Part shown: one piece after another, positions 16,673-26,239 of the stretch | Layout of the letters: every line of letters starts with the position of its first letter | How positions within the stretch are numbered: the stretch's first letter is position 1 | Source: WHSW01 sp963828755 | GTDB lineage: Bacteria; Actinomycetota; Thermoleophilia; Solirubrobacterales; 70-9 | DNA: 64,000 nt | Direction of reading: 5' to 3' | NCBI GenBank assembly: GCA_963828755.1 | Contig: CAWHFY010000019.1 | Location: 15,570-79,569 of the forward strand | Program-made: the position numbers and the translations under genes | Notes under the pieces: model-generated | The model's input: the letters and a program-made list of their open reading frames with translations, nothing else | What the model was told of the DNA's origin: nothing | The model's database searches: none

Positions 16673-17833
16673 TCAGGGGCCGATCATGCTGGCCGGAGCG
16701 GTCTCGGCCGGCGCTTCGGGGGCATCCTCCATCACCTGCTCGATCCCGCTCGCGCGCTGGCCCTGCGCGTCGAGCATCAGCTTGAAGTCGTGCACGCTCG
16801 AGGCGGCCTCGAAGGCGACGTCGCGCTCGACGTTGCCGGCCAGCACATGGCCGAGCAGCGCCTGGTCGAAGGTCTGCATGCCGTAGTACTCGCCCTCGGA
16901 GATCACCTCGGTCAGGCGGCCGGTCTCCTGCGGGTTGAGGATCAGGTCCTGGACGCGTCCGGTCGCGACCAGGACCTCGCAGATCGCGACCCGGCCGTCG
17001 CCGCCGGCGCTTTTCACGAGCCGCTGGCCGACGACGCCGCGCAGCGTTGCCGCGAGCATCACCCGGGCCTGCTGCTGCAGGTGCGGAGGGAAGAAGTCGA
17101 TGATTCGGTTGATCGTCTCGGTCGCGTCGAGGGTGTGCAGGGTCGAGAGCACGAGGTGACCGGTCTCGGCCGCCGACAGCGCCGTGCGGACCGTCTCCTC
17201 ATCGCGCATCTCGCCGATCAGGATCACGTCGGGGTCCTGGCGCAGGATGCGCCGCATCGCGCGGCCGAAGCTCTCGGTGTCCATGCCGACCTCTCGCTGG
17301 CTGATGATCGAGCACTTGTCACGGTGCAGGTACTCGATCGGGTCCTCGAGCGTGATGATGTTGCGAGAGCGCGAGGCGTTGATGTGATCGACCATCGCGG
17401 CCAGCGTCGTCGACTTGCCAGAGCCGGTGGTCCCGGTCAGCAGGATGATCCCGCGCTGCTCGTCGGCCAGCGACCGGATCACCGCCGGCAGGCCGAGGTC
17501 GTCGATCGTGCGGACCTGGAAGGGGATCGCGCGGCAGACGATCGCGACCGAGCCGCGCTGGCGAAAGGCGTTGACGCGAAAGCGCGAGAGGGCGGGGATG
17601 GAGTAGGAGAAGTCGGCCTCGCCGACGCTGTCGAACCCCTCGAGGATCGCCGGGTCGGTGACGATCTGTCGCAGCGCCGCCTCGGTGTCCTCGGGCTTCA
17701 GCGGCTCGCTGTCGGGGATCGGGCTGAGCTCGCCGTGAACCCGGATCATCGGCGGCGACGGGACCTTCAGGTGCAGGTCGGAGCCCTCGCTCTCGACCAC
17801 CCTGCGCAGAGCTGCATCGATGTCGAACATCAC
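16673..17833 (-). CDS. pilT: Type IV pilus retraction ATPase PilT
   Basis: A 386-residue hexameric secretion-type ATPase that depolymerises type IV pili. The N-terminal PAS-like domain contains SDLHLKVPSPPMIRV and the FRVNAFRQRG segment. The ATPase domain has Walker A GTTGSGKST (about 134-142), the Asp-box region TLEDPIEYLH, Walker B VILIGEMRD and the His-box STLHT. The C-terminal AIRAGR-type segment is replaced by DFKLMLDAQGQRASG and an Ala/Pro tail. Length matches PilT. No pilin or PilB/C genes are adjacent, which is common in this lineage. It lies tail-to-head with the sulfatase gene upstream (51-base gap). Confidence 0.92.
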   Translation of the reverse strand: MMFDIDAALRRVVESEGSDLHLKVPSPPMIRVHGELSPIPDSEPLKPEDTEAALRQIVTDPAILEGFDSVGEADFSYSIPALSRFRVNAFRQRGSVAIVCRAIPFQVRTIDDLGLPAVIRSLADEQRGIILLTGTTGSGKSTTLAAMVDHINASRSRNIITLEDPIEYLHRDKCSIISQREVGMDTESFGRAMRRILRQDPDVILIGEMRDEETVRTALSAAETGHLVLSTLHTLDATETINRIIDFFPPHLQQQARVMLAATLRGVVGQRLVKSAGGDGRVAICEVLVATGRVQDLILNPQETGRLTEVISEGEYYGMQTFDQALLGHVLAGNVERDVAFEAASSVHDFKLMLDAQGQRASGIEQVMEDAPEAPAETAPASMIGP

Positions 17834-17883
17834 CCCTCTATCGGCGCCCCAGCGCCCGGCTTGAGCCCCGCAGCGCCTCGGGC

Positions 17884-19491
17884 TCAGCGAGCGGTCGGCC
17901 CGGGTGGGCTCGCCGAGACCACGCAGGCGGGACCGGAGCAGCGTTCGAGCGTCGCGGTCAGCCCCGCGAGCTGCGCGCGCGCCGCGCCGTAGCGCGGCTC
18001 GCGGGCGAGATTGCGGAGCTCGTACGGGTCGCGAACGAGGTCGTAGAGCTCGACTTCGGTCGTTCGTCCGGCCCCGATCGCGGCCGAGGCACCCTGGCTG
18101 CGAGTCTCGTAGTTGGCGCGCCGGTACTCGAAGTAGGCGTACCGGGCCGTGCGCACGCCAACGTAGGAGCGCACCTTGTAGCCGCGCCGCGAGCCCGAGA
18201 CGTTGTCGCGCCCCTCAATCGGGACCACGCGCCCCGGCGTCGGCGGCGCGCCGGCCAAGGTCGCCGCCTGCGAGACACCGTCGATCGGGCGCGCGAGCTC
18301 AGCCGGGATCGTCGCTCCGGCCAGGTTGAGGATCGTCGGCGCGAGGTCGGCGTTGGAAACCGGCTCGGCGATCTCGCGGCCGGCGACGACCCCCGGGCCG
18401 CGAATCAGCAGCGGGATCTTGATCGCCTCCTCGTAGGGGATGTTCTTGCCGCGCTTGATCCGGTGCTCGCCCGCCATCACCCCCTGGTCGGCCAGGAAGA
18501 CGATCACCGTGTTCGAGAGCTGGCCGGTCGCCCGGAGCCGGTCGACGATCTGGCCGACGCCATCGTCGAGCGCCCGCAGCGCTGCGAGCCCGCAGCGGTA
18601 GTCGCGCTCGATCGTCGCGAGCTCGTCGCGCGACAGGGGCGGGTGGCGGCGCACCAGCTTCGGCTTGTCGGCGACGTCGCGCTCGTCGAACGAGGGCGGG
18701 TGCGGCACCTGCGCCCGGCGGTAGAGGCGGGCGTAGCGCGCCGGCGGGATCGCGCTCTGCTTGCTGGCGCGCGCGGTGGGCGGGCCGTCCGAGCACCGCC
18801 GCCCGGCGGCGTCGTCGCGACCGAGCCCGAAGTGCGGCGGGTGGTAGGAGAGCCAGAGGAAGAACGGGCGCGGGTCGACGGCCCCGGCGTCGATGAACGG
18901 CAGAGCGTAGTCGCGCGTGAGCACGTCGGTCTGGTAGTCCGCGGTCGCGGTGCCGTAGTGGCGCGGGGTCCCGTCCGGCTCGAACAGGTCGAAGTCGTAA
19001 TACGACGAGAGACCGTCGCCGCCCTCGCCGATCAGCGCCGACCACTGGTCCCAGCCCGGCGGCGCCCGGTGCGGGGTACGCAGCCCGTTCAGCCATTTGC
19101 CGGCGAAGCCGGTCGCGTAGCCGGAGGCCTGCAGCCATGGCGCCAGGGTCCGGCCCGGGTCGATCAGCGCCTGATAGCCGCCGCCGCTGCCCCGGTTGTT
19201 GCCGAGCGTGCCGTGGTTGTGCGCGTACTCGCCGGTGAGCAGCGTGGCGCGCGCCGGACAGCAGAGCGGATAGGTGGCGAACGCGTTCTCGAACGTGGTC
19301 CCGCGCGCGGCGAGCTCGTTGCGGACGTTCGGAAGGGCCTTCATCATCCCGGGCGCCTGGTCGTCGCTCATGATCACGATCACGTTCGGCGGCGCCGGCT
19401 CGACCGCCCGCGCTGTCGAGTCGCCGAACGCGAAGCCCGCCGCGATCGCGATCACCGCCGCAACCGCCGCGAGCGGCATCGATTTCCGCAT
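17884..19491 (-). CDS. Secreted sulfatase (type I, formylglycine)
   Basis: A 535-residue alkaline-phosphatase-fold sulfatase. I placed the start at ATG 19491 (MRKSMPLAAVAAVIAIAAG), where a Sec signal peptide of about 28 residues begins; the open frame further upstream lies inside rpoD and is spurious. Calcium-binding IVIMSDDQ is followed by the CxPxR signature PLCCPARATLLTGE, in which the first Cys would be converted to formylglycine. GKWLNG supplies the conserved Lys. The C-terminal sub-domain contains VELYDLVRDPYELRNLA, typical of arylsulfatases. Substrate unknown: a polysaccharide or arylsulfate in the medium is likely. A formylglycine-generating enzyme is required; EgtB at 29-30 kb has that fold but is not that enzyme. 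Confidence 0.88.
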   Translation of the reverse strand: MRKSMPLAAVAAVIAIAAGFAFGDSTARAVEPAPPNVIVIMSDDQAPGMMKALPNVRNELAARGTTFENAFATYPLCCPARATLLTGEYAHNHGTLGNNRGSGGGYQALIDPGRTLAPWLQASGYATGFAGKWLNGLRTPHRAPPGWDQWSALIGEGGDGLSSYYDFDLFEPDGTPRHYGTATADYQTDVLTRDYALPFIDAGAVDPRPFFLWLSYHPPHFGLGRDDAAGRRCSDGPPTARASKQSAIPPARYARLYRRAQVPHPPSFDERDVADKPKLVRRHPPLSRDELATIERDYRCGLAALRALDDGVGQIVDRLRATGQLSNTVIVFLADQGVMAGEHRIKRGKNIPYEEAIKIPLLIRGPGVVAGREIAEPVSNADLAPTILNLAGATIPAELARPIDGVSQAATLAGAPPTPGRVVPIEGRDNVSGSRRGYKVRSYVGVRTARYAYFEYRRANYETRSQGASAAIGAGRTTEVELYDLVRDPYELRNLAREPRYGAARAQLAGLTATLERCSGPACVVSASPPGPTAR

Positions 19492-19592
19492 CCCCGCCAA
19501 GGTCCGCGCAACGGTAGCGACGCGGGTCAGCGGTCGCCGCGGAAAGATCCGCCGCGGCCCTCTCTGGGCCCGGCCCGCCTCCGCTGGTCGCG

Positions 19593-20696
19593 CTAGGCGA
19601 CCTCGCGGAGCTTCTGGGCCTCGGCCAGCGACTGCAGCTTCTTCAGCGACTGGTTCTCGATCTGGCGGATGCGCTCGCGGGTGACGTTGAACGTGCGCCC
19701 GACCTCGTCGAGGGTGCGAGGGTGCTCGCCGCCGAGCCCGTAACGGAGCTCGAGCACGCGGCGCTCGCGGTAGGAAAGGTTCTCGAGGGCCTCGCGGAGC
19801 GCCTCCTTGGTGAGCAGGTCGGCGGCGCGCTCGAACGGCGACTCGGCCTTCTCGTCGGCGATGAACTGCCCGAACTCCGACTCCTCCTCGTCGCCGACCG
19901 GCTTCTCGAGCGAGACCGGGGCCTGCGCCGAGCGCTTGATCTGGTCGACCTCCTCGGGATCGATGCCGGTGACCTCGGCGATCTCGTCCGGGGTCGGCTC
20001 GCGGCCGAGCTCGGTGACCAGCTTGCGCTCTGCGCGGCCGATCTTGTTGAGCTTCTCGACCACGTGCACCGGGATCCGGATCGTGCGCGCCTTGTCGGCG
20101 AGCGCGCGGGCGATCGCCTGGCGGATCCACCAGGTGGCGTAGGTGGAGAACTTGAAGCCCTTGCGGTAGTCGAACTTCTCCGCCGCGCGGACCAGGCCGA
20201 GGGTGCCCTCCTGGATCAGGTCCAGGAACGGCAGCCCCTGGTTGCGGTAGTTCTTCGCGATCGAGACGACCAGGCGGAGGTTGGACTCGACCATCTTCTG
20301 CTTCGCGTCGAGGTCGCCGCGCTCGATCCGCTTCGCGAGGTCGACCTCCTCCTGTGCGGTCAGCAGGCGGACCTTGCCGATGTCCTTGAGGAACAGCTGC
20401 AGCGAGTCCGTGGTCATGTCCGGCTTCAGGTCCAGAGCGGCGGACTTGCGGCGCTTGCCGCGCTTCGGCTCGGCGCGCTCGGCGTCGGGCGACGACGCCT
20501 GCGCGGGGTCGACGTCGTCGACCATCTCGACGCCCTGGCCCTCCAGGTAGCCGTAGAGCTCTTCGATGTCCCCCTCGTCGACCTCGACCTCGGCCAGCGC
20601 CTGCGCGACCTCGCCGTAGGCGACGACGCCCACAGCCTGGCCCTTGGCGACGAGGTTCTTGACCTCTTCCAGCTCCTGAAGTTCGGTGATCAACAT
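19593..20696 (-). CDS. rpoD: Primary RNA polymerase sigma factor RpoD/SigA
   Basis: A 367-residue group 1 sigma-70 factor. A short acidic N-terminal region (sigma 1.1-like) precedes region 1.2 at DSLQLFLKDIGKVRLLT. Region 2 includes LVVSIAKNYRNQGLPFLDLIQEG, and 2.4 reads FKFSTYATWWIRQAI. Region 3 is IPVHVVEKLNKI and region 4.2 is TLDEVGRTFNVTRERIRQIENQSLKKL, described here in pieces. The non-conserved insert of larger sigma-70s is absent, as usual in actinobacteria. A consensus-like promoter lies about 185-210 bases upstream (20880-20907). Confidence 0.96.
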   Translation of the reverse strand: MLITELQELEEVKNLVAKGQAVGVVAYGEVAQALAEVEVDEGDIEELYGYLEGQGVEMVDDVDPAQASSPDAERAEPKRGKRRKSAALDLKPDMTTDSLQLFLKDIGKVRLLTAQEEVDLAKRIERGDLDAKQKMVESNLRLVVSIAKNYRNQGLPFLDLIQEGTLGLVRAAEKFDYRKGFKFSTYATWWIRQAIARALADKARTIRIPVHVVEKLNKIGRAERKLVTELGREPTPDEIAEVTGIDPEEVDQIKRSAQAPVSLEKPVGDEEESEFGQFIADEKAESPFERAADLLTKEALREALENLSYRERRVLELRYGLGGEHPRTLDEVGRTFNVTRERIRQIENQSLKKLQSLAEAQKLREVA

Positions 20697-21047
20697 CGCT
20701 TAGCTACGACTTCCTTCCTCGTCAGTTGTCCGTAAGTGCTTGCCGGGTCTCTTTCGTAACCGCGCCCGGCCGCGATAGTTACGCCGTCTGATGCCCGTCG
20801 TTCGTCGAGTTTCCCGGCCTCGGGTCCCTGCCGTAGCCCGGATCCTGATGCAGCGTGGCGAGCCTCAAATGGTGTCCGAAGTGTAGTCGGCGGCTTTTTG
20901 AAGTCAACGGATGGTTCGTGCCTTGCGGGCCCTTTCCAGGCGCTGCAGGCGAGCCTGCGGACCCCGGGCGACATGCAACACCGCTACCCGCCCGCGGTTA
21001 CGTCGAAGCACAAAGCGCCGATCCGGCGTTCGCGATGGAATACGGGT
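20697..21047. other. 351-bp gene-free region with the rpoD leader and promoter
   Basis: This divergent region holds the rpoD promoter at 20880-20907 and an rpoD 5' leader of about 175 bases that is less GC-rich than its surroundings. I saw no convincing riboswitch fold or small gene. Short open frames on both strands here have poor codon use and no ribosome-binding site. Confidence 0.6.
20880..20907 (-). promoter_or_regulatory. Sigma-70-type promoter of rpoD
   Basis: On the minus strand, TTGACT (20907-20902) and TACACT (20885-20880) are separated by 16 bases. This gives 5/6 and 4/6 matches to the -35 and -10 consensus. Transcription would start near 20873, about 177 bases upstream of the rpoD ATG. 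Confidence 0.65.
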
Positions 21048-21432
21048 ATGAGCGAGGACGACGCCGAGGCCAAGGGAGCGCAGCCGCAGGGCGGCGTGTT
21101 CGGCAACCTGCCCGAGTCGCGACCCGGAACCCGCAGCCCGCGCCGCGATCGCGGCAAGCGCGGCCCGGCCAAACCGAGCGCCGCGAAGGCCAAGGCGGCG
21201 AAGCCGAAGGCCACGCAGGCCGAAGCCGAAGCCGCGCGCGGCGCCGAAGCCCCCGCCGGAGCCGGCCGAGGCGGAGCCACGGCGCCGACCGGAACCGGTT
21301 GCCGAGGAGCGCGGCGGACTCGAGGAAATCGCGTGGGCCGGAGTCGCCGCGGCCGCCGAGGCGGCGACGCTCGGCGTCAAGCTCGCCAACCGCGCGCTCG
21401 AGGCCCTGCGGGGGAATTCGGAGCGAAGCTGA
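21048..21432 (+). CDS. Ala/Lys/Pro-rich hypothetical protein (frame break near 21243)
   Basis: A protein of about 127 residues of unknown function, starting MSEDDAEAKGAQPQGG. It has a basic, low-complexity middle of alternating Ala, Lys and Pro. After one inserted base near 21243 it continues with acidic-basic linker (EPAEAEPRRRPEPVAEERGG) and a hydrophobic Ala-rich helix, EIAWAGVAAAAEAATLGVKLANRAL, cited here in parts, before TGA 21430. The helix resembles a membrane-associating or oligomerising segment. The YihY gene begins two bases after its stop, so the two form an operon. Confidence 0.6.
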
Positions 21433-21434
21433 CC

Positions 21435-22335
21435 GTGCGGGGGGCCGGCGCCGCCTCGGCTCGCGGCTCGGCCCGGTTCCTGCGCGTGTTCTGGGAGCGC
21501 GCCTACCGCGAGAACATCACCGGCCTGTCGGCGATGGTCGCCTACAACCTGGCGCTCGCCCTCTTTCCGTTCGCGCTGCTGGTCCTGTTCATCTTCGGCC
21601 AGGTGATCAAGAACCCCGACGTCGAGGCGAGCGTGCTGCGCGACCTGCAGAGCATCTTCCCGGCGGCCGAGCAGAACTCGCTGGCCACGGTCGTCGACCG
21701 GATCCGCGACAGCTCGACCACGATCGGCGTCGTCGCCGCCGTCGGCGCGATCTGGATCGGGGCGTCGTTCTGGGGCGCGATGGACACAGCCTTCTGTCGC
21801 ATCTACCACGTGGAGTGCCGCGGCTGGGTCGAGCAGAAGCGCTTCGCCCTCGTGATGCTCGTCGTGGTCATCCTCTTCCTCGCGGCGAGCGTCGTCGTCC
21901 CGGTCGCCGAGGGCGTGCTCGCCTCGAGCGCCGACAACCTGCCGTTCGGCCTCGACGAGTTCGCCGGGGTGCGCAGCGTCGCGGTGTTGAGCGTCGCGCT
22001 GGTGCTCACGTTCGGCGTCTGCGCACTGATCTACTACGTCGTCCCGAAGGGCCACGTGCCGTGGCGCGGCGTCTGGCCCGGGGCGCTGTTCGTGACCGTG
22101 ACCACGGCGCTCGCGAACGCGATCTTCCCGTTCTATCTCGGCCAATCGTCGATCGACCAACTCGGCGGCGCGCTCGGCTTCATCCTCGTCGCCCTGCTGT
22201 GGTTCTACCTCGTCAGCCTCGGCGCTGCTGGCGGGCGCGGTGATCAACGCCCTTCGATTCGAGTTTCACGAGACCGGCTCGATCGAGGAGGAGCGCGCCC
22301 GGGCCTTCGCCGAGAGCGACCCGGGGCCGGGCTAA
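21435..22335 (+). CDS. YihY/UPF0761-family inner-membrane protein (frame break near 22220)
   Basis: A polytopic membrane protein of the YihY/virulence-factor BrkB family, about 299 residues. I chose GTG 21435, two bases after the upstream stop. The family opening FWERAYRENITGLSAMVAYN is followed by six hydrophobic helices. The characteristic Pro-rich PFALLVLFIFG and the later YYVVPKGHVPWRGVWPGAL segment are present. Near 22220 one extra G breaks the frame: LVSL continues as ALLAGAVINALRFEFHET and ends SDPGPG at TAA 22333. The stop overlaps the convergent NAD(P)-binding gene. Its transport or structural function is not established; the name RNase BN for this family is historical and wrong. Confidence 0.85.
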
Positions 22336-23247
22336 CCGTCCTGCTCGGCGAGCGCTGCGCGCATCGCCCGGTCGAGCGGCGTCGGCTCGACCTCGAAGAG
22401 CTCCATCCCGGAGCGGTCGGCGACGATCGTCTCGGTCGCCAGGCCCTCGATCAGCGGCCGCGCGACGCCGACGTCGACCGGCGTGACGAGGCCGATCCAG
22501 AGCGAGGAGAGCTGCGGCGTCAGTAGACGGCACGGGGATCTGGACCGGCGGTCGGCGGCCGAGCGCCCGCGCCATCTCCTTCATCATCCCGCCGTACGTG
22601 GTCGCCTCCGGACCGCCGATCTCGATCTCGCGCCCCGCCGCCGCCTCGATCCCGGGGGCGGCGCGCAAGTAGGCGATCACGTCGGCGATCGCGATCGGCT
22701 GCGTCTTGGTCGAGACCCAGCGCGGGGTGACCATCGCCGGCAGCCGCTTGACGAGGTAGTAGACGACCCGGAACGACTCGCTGCCCGAGCCGATCACGGC
22801 GGCGGCGCGAAAGTAGGTGAGCGGCACGCCCGAGCGCTCGAGGATCTCGGCGGTGTGGTGACGGCTGCGCAGGTGCTCGGAGCCCGGCTCGCCGAGCCCG
22901 CCGAGGTAGACGAGGCGCTTTACCCCGGCGGCCGCCGCGGCCTCGCCGAAGTTGGCCGCGGCGCGCGCGTCGCGGTCGGCGAAGTCGGCCCCGGCGCCGC
23001 GCCCCATCGAGTGGACGAGGTAGTAGGCGGCCTCGATCCCCTCGAGCGCCGGCGGGAGCGTCTCGGCCTCCAGCACATCGCCGCGGACGATCTCGCAGCC
23101 GATCCGCTCGAGCTCGCCGGCCTTCGCCGGGTCGCGGACCAGGCAGCGGACGGCGACGTCGTCGTCGCGCAGCTTGCGGGCGAGCAGGCCGCCGATGTAC
23201 CCGGTCGCGCCGGCGACCAGGACCTTGGGCTCGTCTTCGGGTACCAC
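22332..23247 (-). CDS. NmrA/atypical-SDR NAD(P)-binding protein (frame break near 22525)
   Basis: A Rossmann-fold protein of about 304 residues. The dinucleotide-binding motif is VLVAGATGYIGGLLARKL at the N-terminus, followed by CLVRDPAKAGEL. It resembles NDUFA9-like or YcfI-type atypical SDRs, which often lack the catalytic Tyr-x-x-x-Lys. Here YYLVHSMGRG and RLVYLGGLGEPG occupy the usual positions. Near 22525 one extra T breaks the frame: IPVP continues as LLTPQLSSLWIGLVTPVDVG and ends ALAEQDG at TAG 22332. It lies nine bases downstream of glpX and is probably in the same operon. Substrate unknown. Confidence 0.82.
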
Positions 23248-23256
23248 CGGCGGGTG

Positions 23257-24271
23257 CTACCCGTATCTGCCGCCGGTCACCTCGCGCAGCTTCGCCTGGT
23301 CGTGGCGGGCTGAGACGGTGCGCACGGTGCCCGAGCGCGAGCGCATCACCAGCGACTCGGTGGTCGCCTTGCCGCGGCTGTAGCGGACGCCCTGAAGCAG
23401 CTCGCCGTCGGTGACGCCGGTGGCGGCGAAGAAGACGTCCTGCCCGGAGACGAGCCGGTCGACGTCGAGCGTCTCGTCGAGGTCGTATCCGGCGTCGAGG
23501 GCCGCTTGGCGCTCGTCCTCGTCGCGAGGCCACAGCTTGCCGAGCAGCTGGCCGCCGATGCACTTGATCGCCGCGGCCGAGATCACGCCCTCCGGCGTCC
23601 CGCCGATCCCCCAGAGCAGGTCGACACCGGCGTCGGCGGAGACCGCGAACAGCGCCGCCGAGACGTCGCCGTCGGAGATGAAGCGGATCCGGGCGCCGAC
23701 CTCGCGGATCTCGGCGACCTTCTCCTCGTGGCGCGGGCGGTCGAGCATGATCACGGTGACGTCGCCGACGCGTCTTCTCCTTGCGCTCGGCGACCTTCGC
23801 GATCACATCGGTGAGCGGCTCGTCGAGGCTGAGCAGGTCGGCGATCTCCGAGTTGCCGGCGATCTTCTCCATGTAGACGCAGGGGCCCGGGTCGAACATC
23901 GTTCCCCGCTCTGCGAGCGCGATGACCGCGAGCGCCGAGGGCATGCCGCGGGCGGTCAGCGTCGTGCCCTCGAGCGGGTCGACGGCGATGTCGACCTCCG
24001 GCGGGCTGCCGTCGCCGATCCGCTCGCCGTTGTAGAGCATCGGGGCCTCGTCCTTCTCGCCCTCGCCGATCACGACGAGGCCGTCCATCGGCACGGTCTC
24101 GAGCAGGACGCGCATCGCGTCGACCGCGGCGCCGTCGGCGGACTCCTTCTCGCCGCGACCGACCCAGCGCGAGGCGGCGAGCGCCGCGGCCTCGGTGACG
24201 CGCACCAGCTCCAGCGCCAGGTTGCGGTCGGGCTTTGCGCCCGAGCGCACGTCGTGCGAGATCACGCTCAT
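23257..24271 (-). CDS. glpX: Class II fructose-1,6-bisphosphatase GlpX (frame break near 23770)
   Basis: The gluconeogenic fructose-1,6-bisphosphatase of actinobacteria, about 337 residues. N-terminal motifs include LALELVRVTEAAALAASRWVG, VIGEGEKDEAPML and the metal-binding DIAVDPLEGTT. One extra base near 23770 breaks the frame after VAERKEKT. The second part resumes VGDVTVIMLDRPRHEE, with FISDGDVSAAL and DLLWGIGGTPEGV, typical of GlpX. It ends TGGRYG. This is the single-copy essential gluconeogenesis enzyme in related bacteria, so the break is almost certainly a sequence error. It follows a small membrane-protein gene by 16 bases. Confidence 0.93.
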
Positions 24272-24287
24272 GGAATCAGCCTAGGCG

Positions 24288-24790
24288 CTAGACCGTGCCC
24301 GGGGCTTTTCGAGTCTTGCGCGGCCCGCTCTCGATCGAGCGGGTGAAGCCGACGAGCGCGATCGCGATCGCGCAGGCGAGCGCGATCCAGTACCCGAGTC
24401 GAGCGAGAGGCCGATCTCGGCCGGGCCGCTGCCGGGCTTGTCGATCAGGCCGTTGTAGGCGATCAGCACGGAGGCGGCGAAGCCGGAGAGCATCGTGATC
24501 TCGCCCGGCGGGTAGGAGAGCTTGTGGCCGCGGACGATGATGTAGCCGAGGATCAGCGGGGCGAGCGCCGCGAGCAGCAGCAGCCAGCGCAGGATCGGGA
24601 AGGTCTCGAACCCCGTGCAGGAGGTCTCGCCGGCGCCGCAGAATCCAGCATCCGGGTCGTCAAGCGACTTGTCGATGCGCGTTCGAGGTCGTAGCGAGTA
24701 CCAGGGCAGGAAGAGGATCGAGACGATCAGCAGGATCGAGGCGATCCCCCCGACCACGACCCGGCGGTTGTTGAGCCGCGAGAAGTCCAC
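24288..24790 (-). CDS. Four-span membrane protein of unknown function (frame break near 24400)
   Basis: A protein of about 167 residues with helices near residues 10-28 (VVVGGIASILLIVSILFLPWY), 66-86, 95-112 and, after a one-base loss near 24400, a fourth at LGYWIALACAIAIALVGF. The loop after helix 1 contains two cysteines, GFCGAGETSCTG, suggesting an extracytoplasmic disulfide. It ends RKTRKAPGTV at TAG 24288. I recognise no family. It lies directly upstream of glpX in the same direction. Confidence 0.7.
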
Positions 24791-24800
24791 TCAGCCGCGA

Positions 24801-24819
24801 GCCTATCCCACGGATAGGC
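24801..24819. repeat. Perfect inverted repeat between divergent genes
   Basis: GCCTATCC (24801-24808), CAC, GGATAGGC (24812-24819). It lies in the 42-base gap between the minus-strand membrane-protein gene (start 24790) and the plus-strand F420 oxidoreductase (start 24833). A regulator site overlapping one or both promoters is the simplest reading. Confidence 0.45.
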
Positions 24820-24832
24820 TGCAGCGCGTCAG

Positions 24833-25781
24833 ATGGAAGCCGCTGCACCGATGCAACGCTGGGGCCTGACGCTGCCGCTCCCGGCGACCCCGCTGAGCGC
24901 CACCGAGGAGCACGTGCGCCGCGCCGAGGCGGCCGGCTACACGGATCTGTGGAGCGGCGAGACCAACGGCCCCGACGGCTTCACCCCGCTCGCCCTGGCC
25001 GCGGCGTGGACCGAGTCGGTGCGGCTCGGAACCGGGGTCGTCGGCGTCTTCCAGCGCGGTCCGGCGCTGCTCGCCCAGCAGGCGGCGGCGCTCGCCGACG
25101 CCAGCGGCGGCCGCTTCGCGCTCGGGATCGGCGCCTCCTCGGACCGGATCGTCGAGGGCTGGAACGGGATCCCGTTCGAGCGTCCGCTCTCGAAGGTCGA
25201 CGAGACGATCGACTTCCTCCGCCCGGCGCTCGCCGGCGAGCGGACGCGCGAACGGGTTCAAGCTCGAGGCGCCGCCGCCGCCGGTGCCGATCATCCTCGC
25301 GGCGCTGCGCGGCAAGATGCTGCGGCTCGCGGTCGAGAAGGCCGACGGCGCGTTCACCAACTTCCTGCCGATCTCCGGGCTCGCCCGGGTGACCGAGCAG
25401 CTCGAGGGCGCGGCGCCCAGCTTCGAGCTGCTCTGCCGCTTCTTCTGCCTGCCGGGCGAGCGCGAGCAGATCGAGCCGATCGCCCGGTTCATGTTCGCCT
25501 CCTACGTCACCGTGCCCGTCTACGCCGCCTTCTATCGCTGGCTCGGCCACACCGACGCGATCGCCGAGATGTGCGAGGCGTGGGCGGCCAAGGACCGGGA
25601 GCGCGCGATGGCCGCCGCGCCGTGGGAGCTGATCGAGGAGATGTTCATCCTCGGGTCGCCCGAGCAGATGCACGAGCGACTCGGCGAGTTCGTCGCCGGT
25701 GGGATCACCTGCCCGGTGCTGACCCCGATCACGACGCCCGACCGGCTCGGCGAGTTGATCGAGGCGCTGGCGCCGCGCTGA
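24833..25781 (+). CDS. LLM-class F420-dependent oxidoreductase (frame break near 25247)
   Basis: A luciferase-like TIM-barrel oxidoreductase of about 315 residues, expected to use reduced coenzyme F420. Visible segments are WGLTLPLPATPLSATEE, the GYTDLWSGETNGPDGFTPLA strand-loop, VRLGTGVVGVFQRGP and ASGGRFALGIGASS, all characteristic of the family. One extra base near 25247 breaks the frame; it resumes NGFKLEAPPPVPIILAALRGKML. A later ATG (24851, MQRWGL) is an equally good start. The SRPBCC gene follows after one base, so both are one operon. Substrate unknown. Confidence 0.85.
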
Positions 25782-25782
25782 C

Positions 25783-26231
25783 GTGGCCGAGTTCGGCGGC
25801 GAGGATCGGTCGAGGTCGAAGCGGCGCGCCCGCGCTGCTTCGAGGTCGCGGCCGCGGTCGACGGCTATCCCGACTGGCATCCGGTGATCAAGTCGATGAC
25901 GCCGCTCGCCCACGACGCCGACGGCCGGGCCAGCCGCGCGCGGGCGATCGTCGACGCGAGCGTCTCGACCGTCACGGTCGAGGTGGGGTTCAGCTACCTG
26001 GAGCCGGGCCGGGTCGAGTGCCGGCGCGAGTCCGGCGACCTGAACGAGATGTGGACCACGTTCGAGTTCGTCGAGCTCGACTCCGGCCTGACCCGGGTGG
26101 ACTACTCCACCGGCCTCGACCCCGGGCGGATGCTCTCGATGCTCGCCCGCGGCCCGGTGATCGAGAAGGTCCGCGCGAAGCTCGTCGACGAGGCGCTGGC
26201 CGGCTTCAAGCGCACCGCCGAGTCCGCCTGA
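25783..26231 (+). CDS. SRPBCC-family (polyketide cyclase-like) protein, probable frame break near 25803
   Basis: A START-like ligand-binding fold of about 149 residues. Motifs are VEVEAARPRCFEVAAAVDGYPDWHPVI (cited in parts), the long C-terminal helix FKRTAESA and the beta-strand LTRVDYSTGLDP. It resembles the coenzyme Q-binding/RatA-type and polyketide-cyclase-like groups. A GTG at 25783, one base after the oxidoreductase stop, would start MAEFGGE; one missing base near 25803 is needed to join it to the conserved frame. Without it, the protein would have to start inside the domain. It probably binds a hydrophobic ligand related to the upstream oxidoreductase substrate. Confidence 0.75.
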
Positions 26232-26239
26232 GCGTGGAC

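Noticed and set aside
20855..20960. A plus-strand frame with WCPKC, resembling a zinc ribbon
   Set aside because: It lies across the rpoD promoter, has AT-rich codons unlike real genes here and loses any family resemblance after 30 residues.
20690..20974. A 94-codon minus-strand frame in the rpoD leader
   Set aside because: Overlaps the rpoD start and promoter, has poor codon use and no Shine-Dalgarno.
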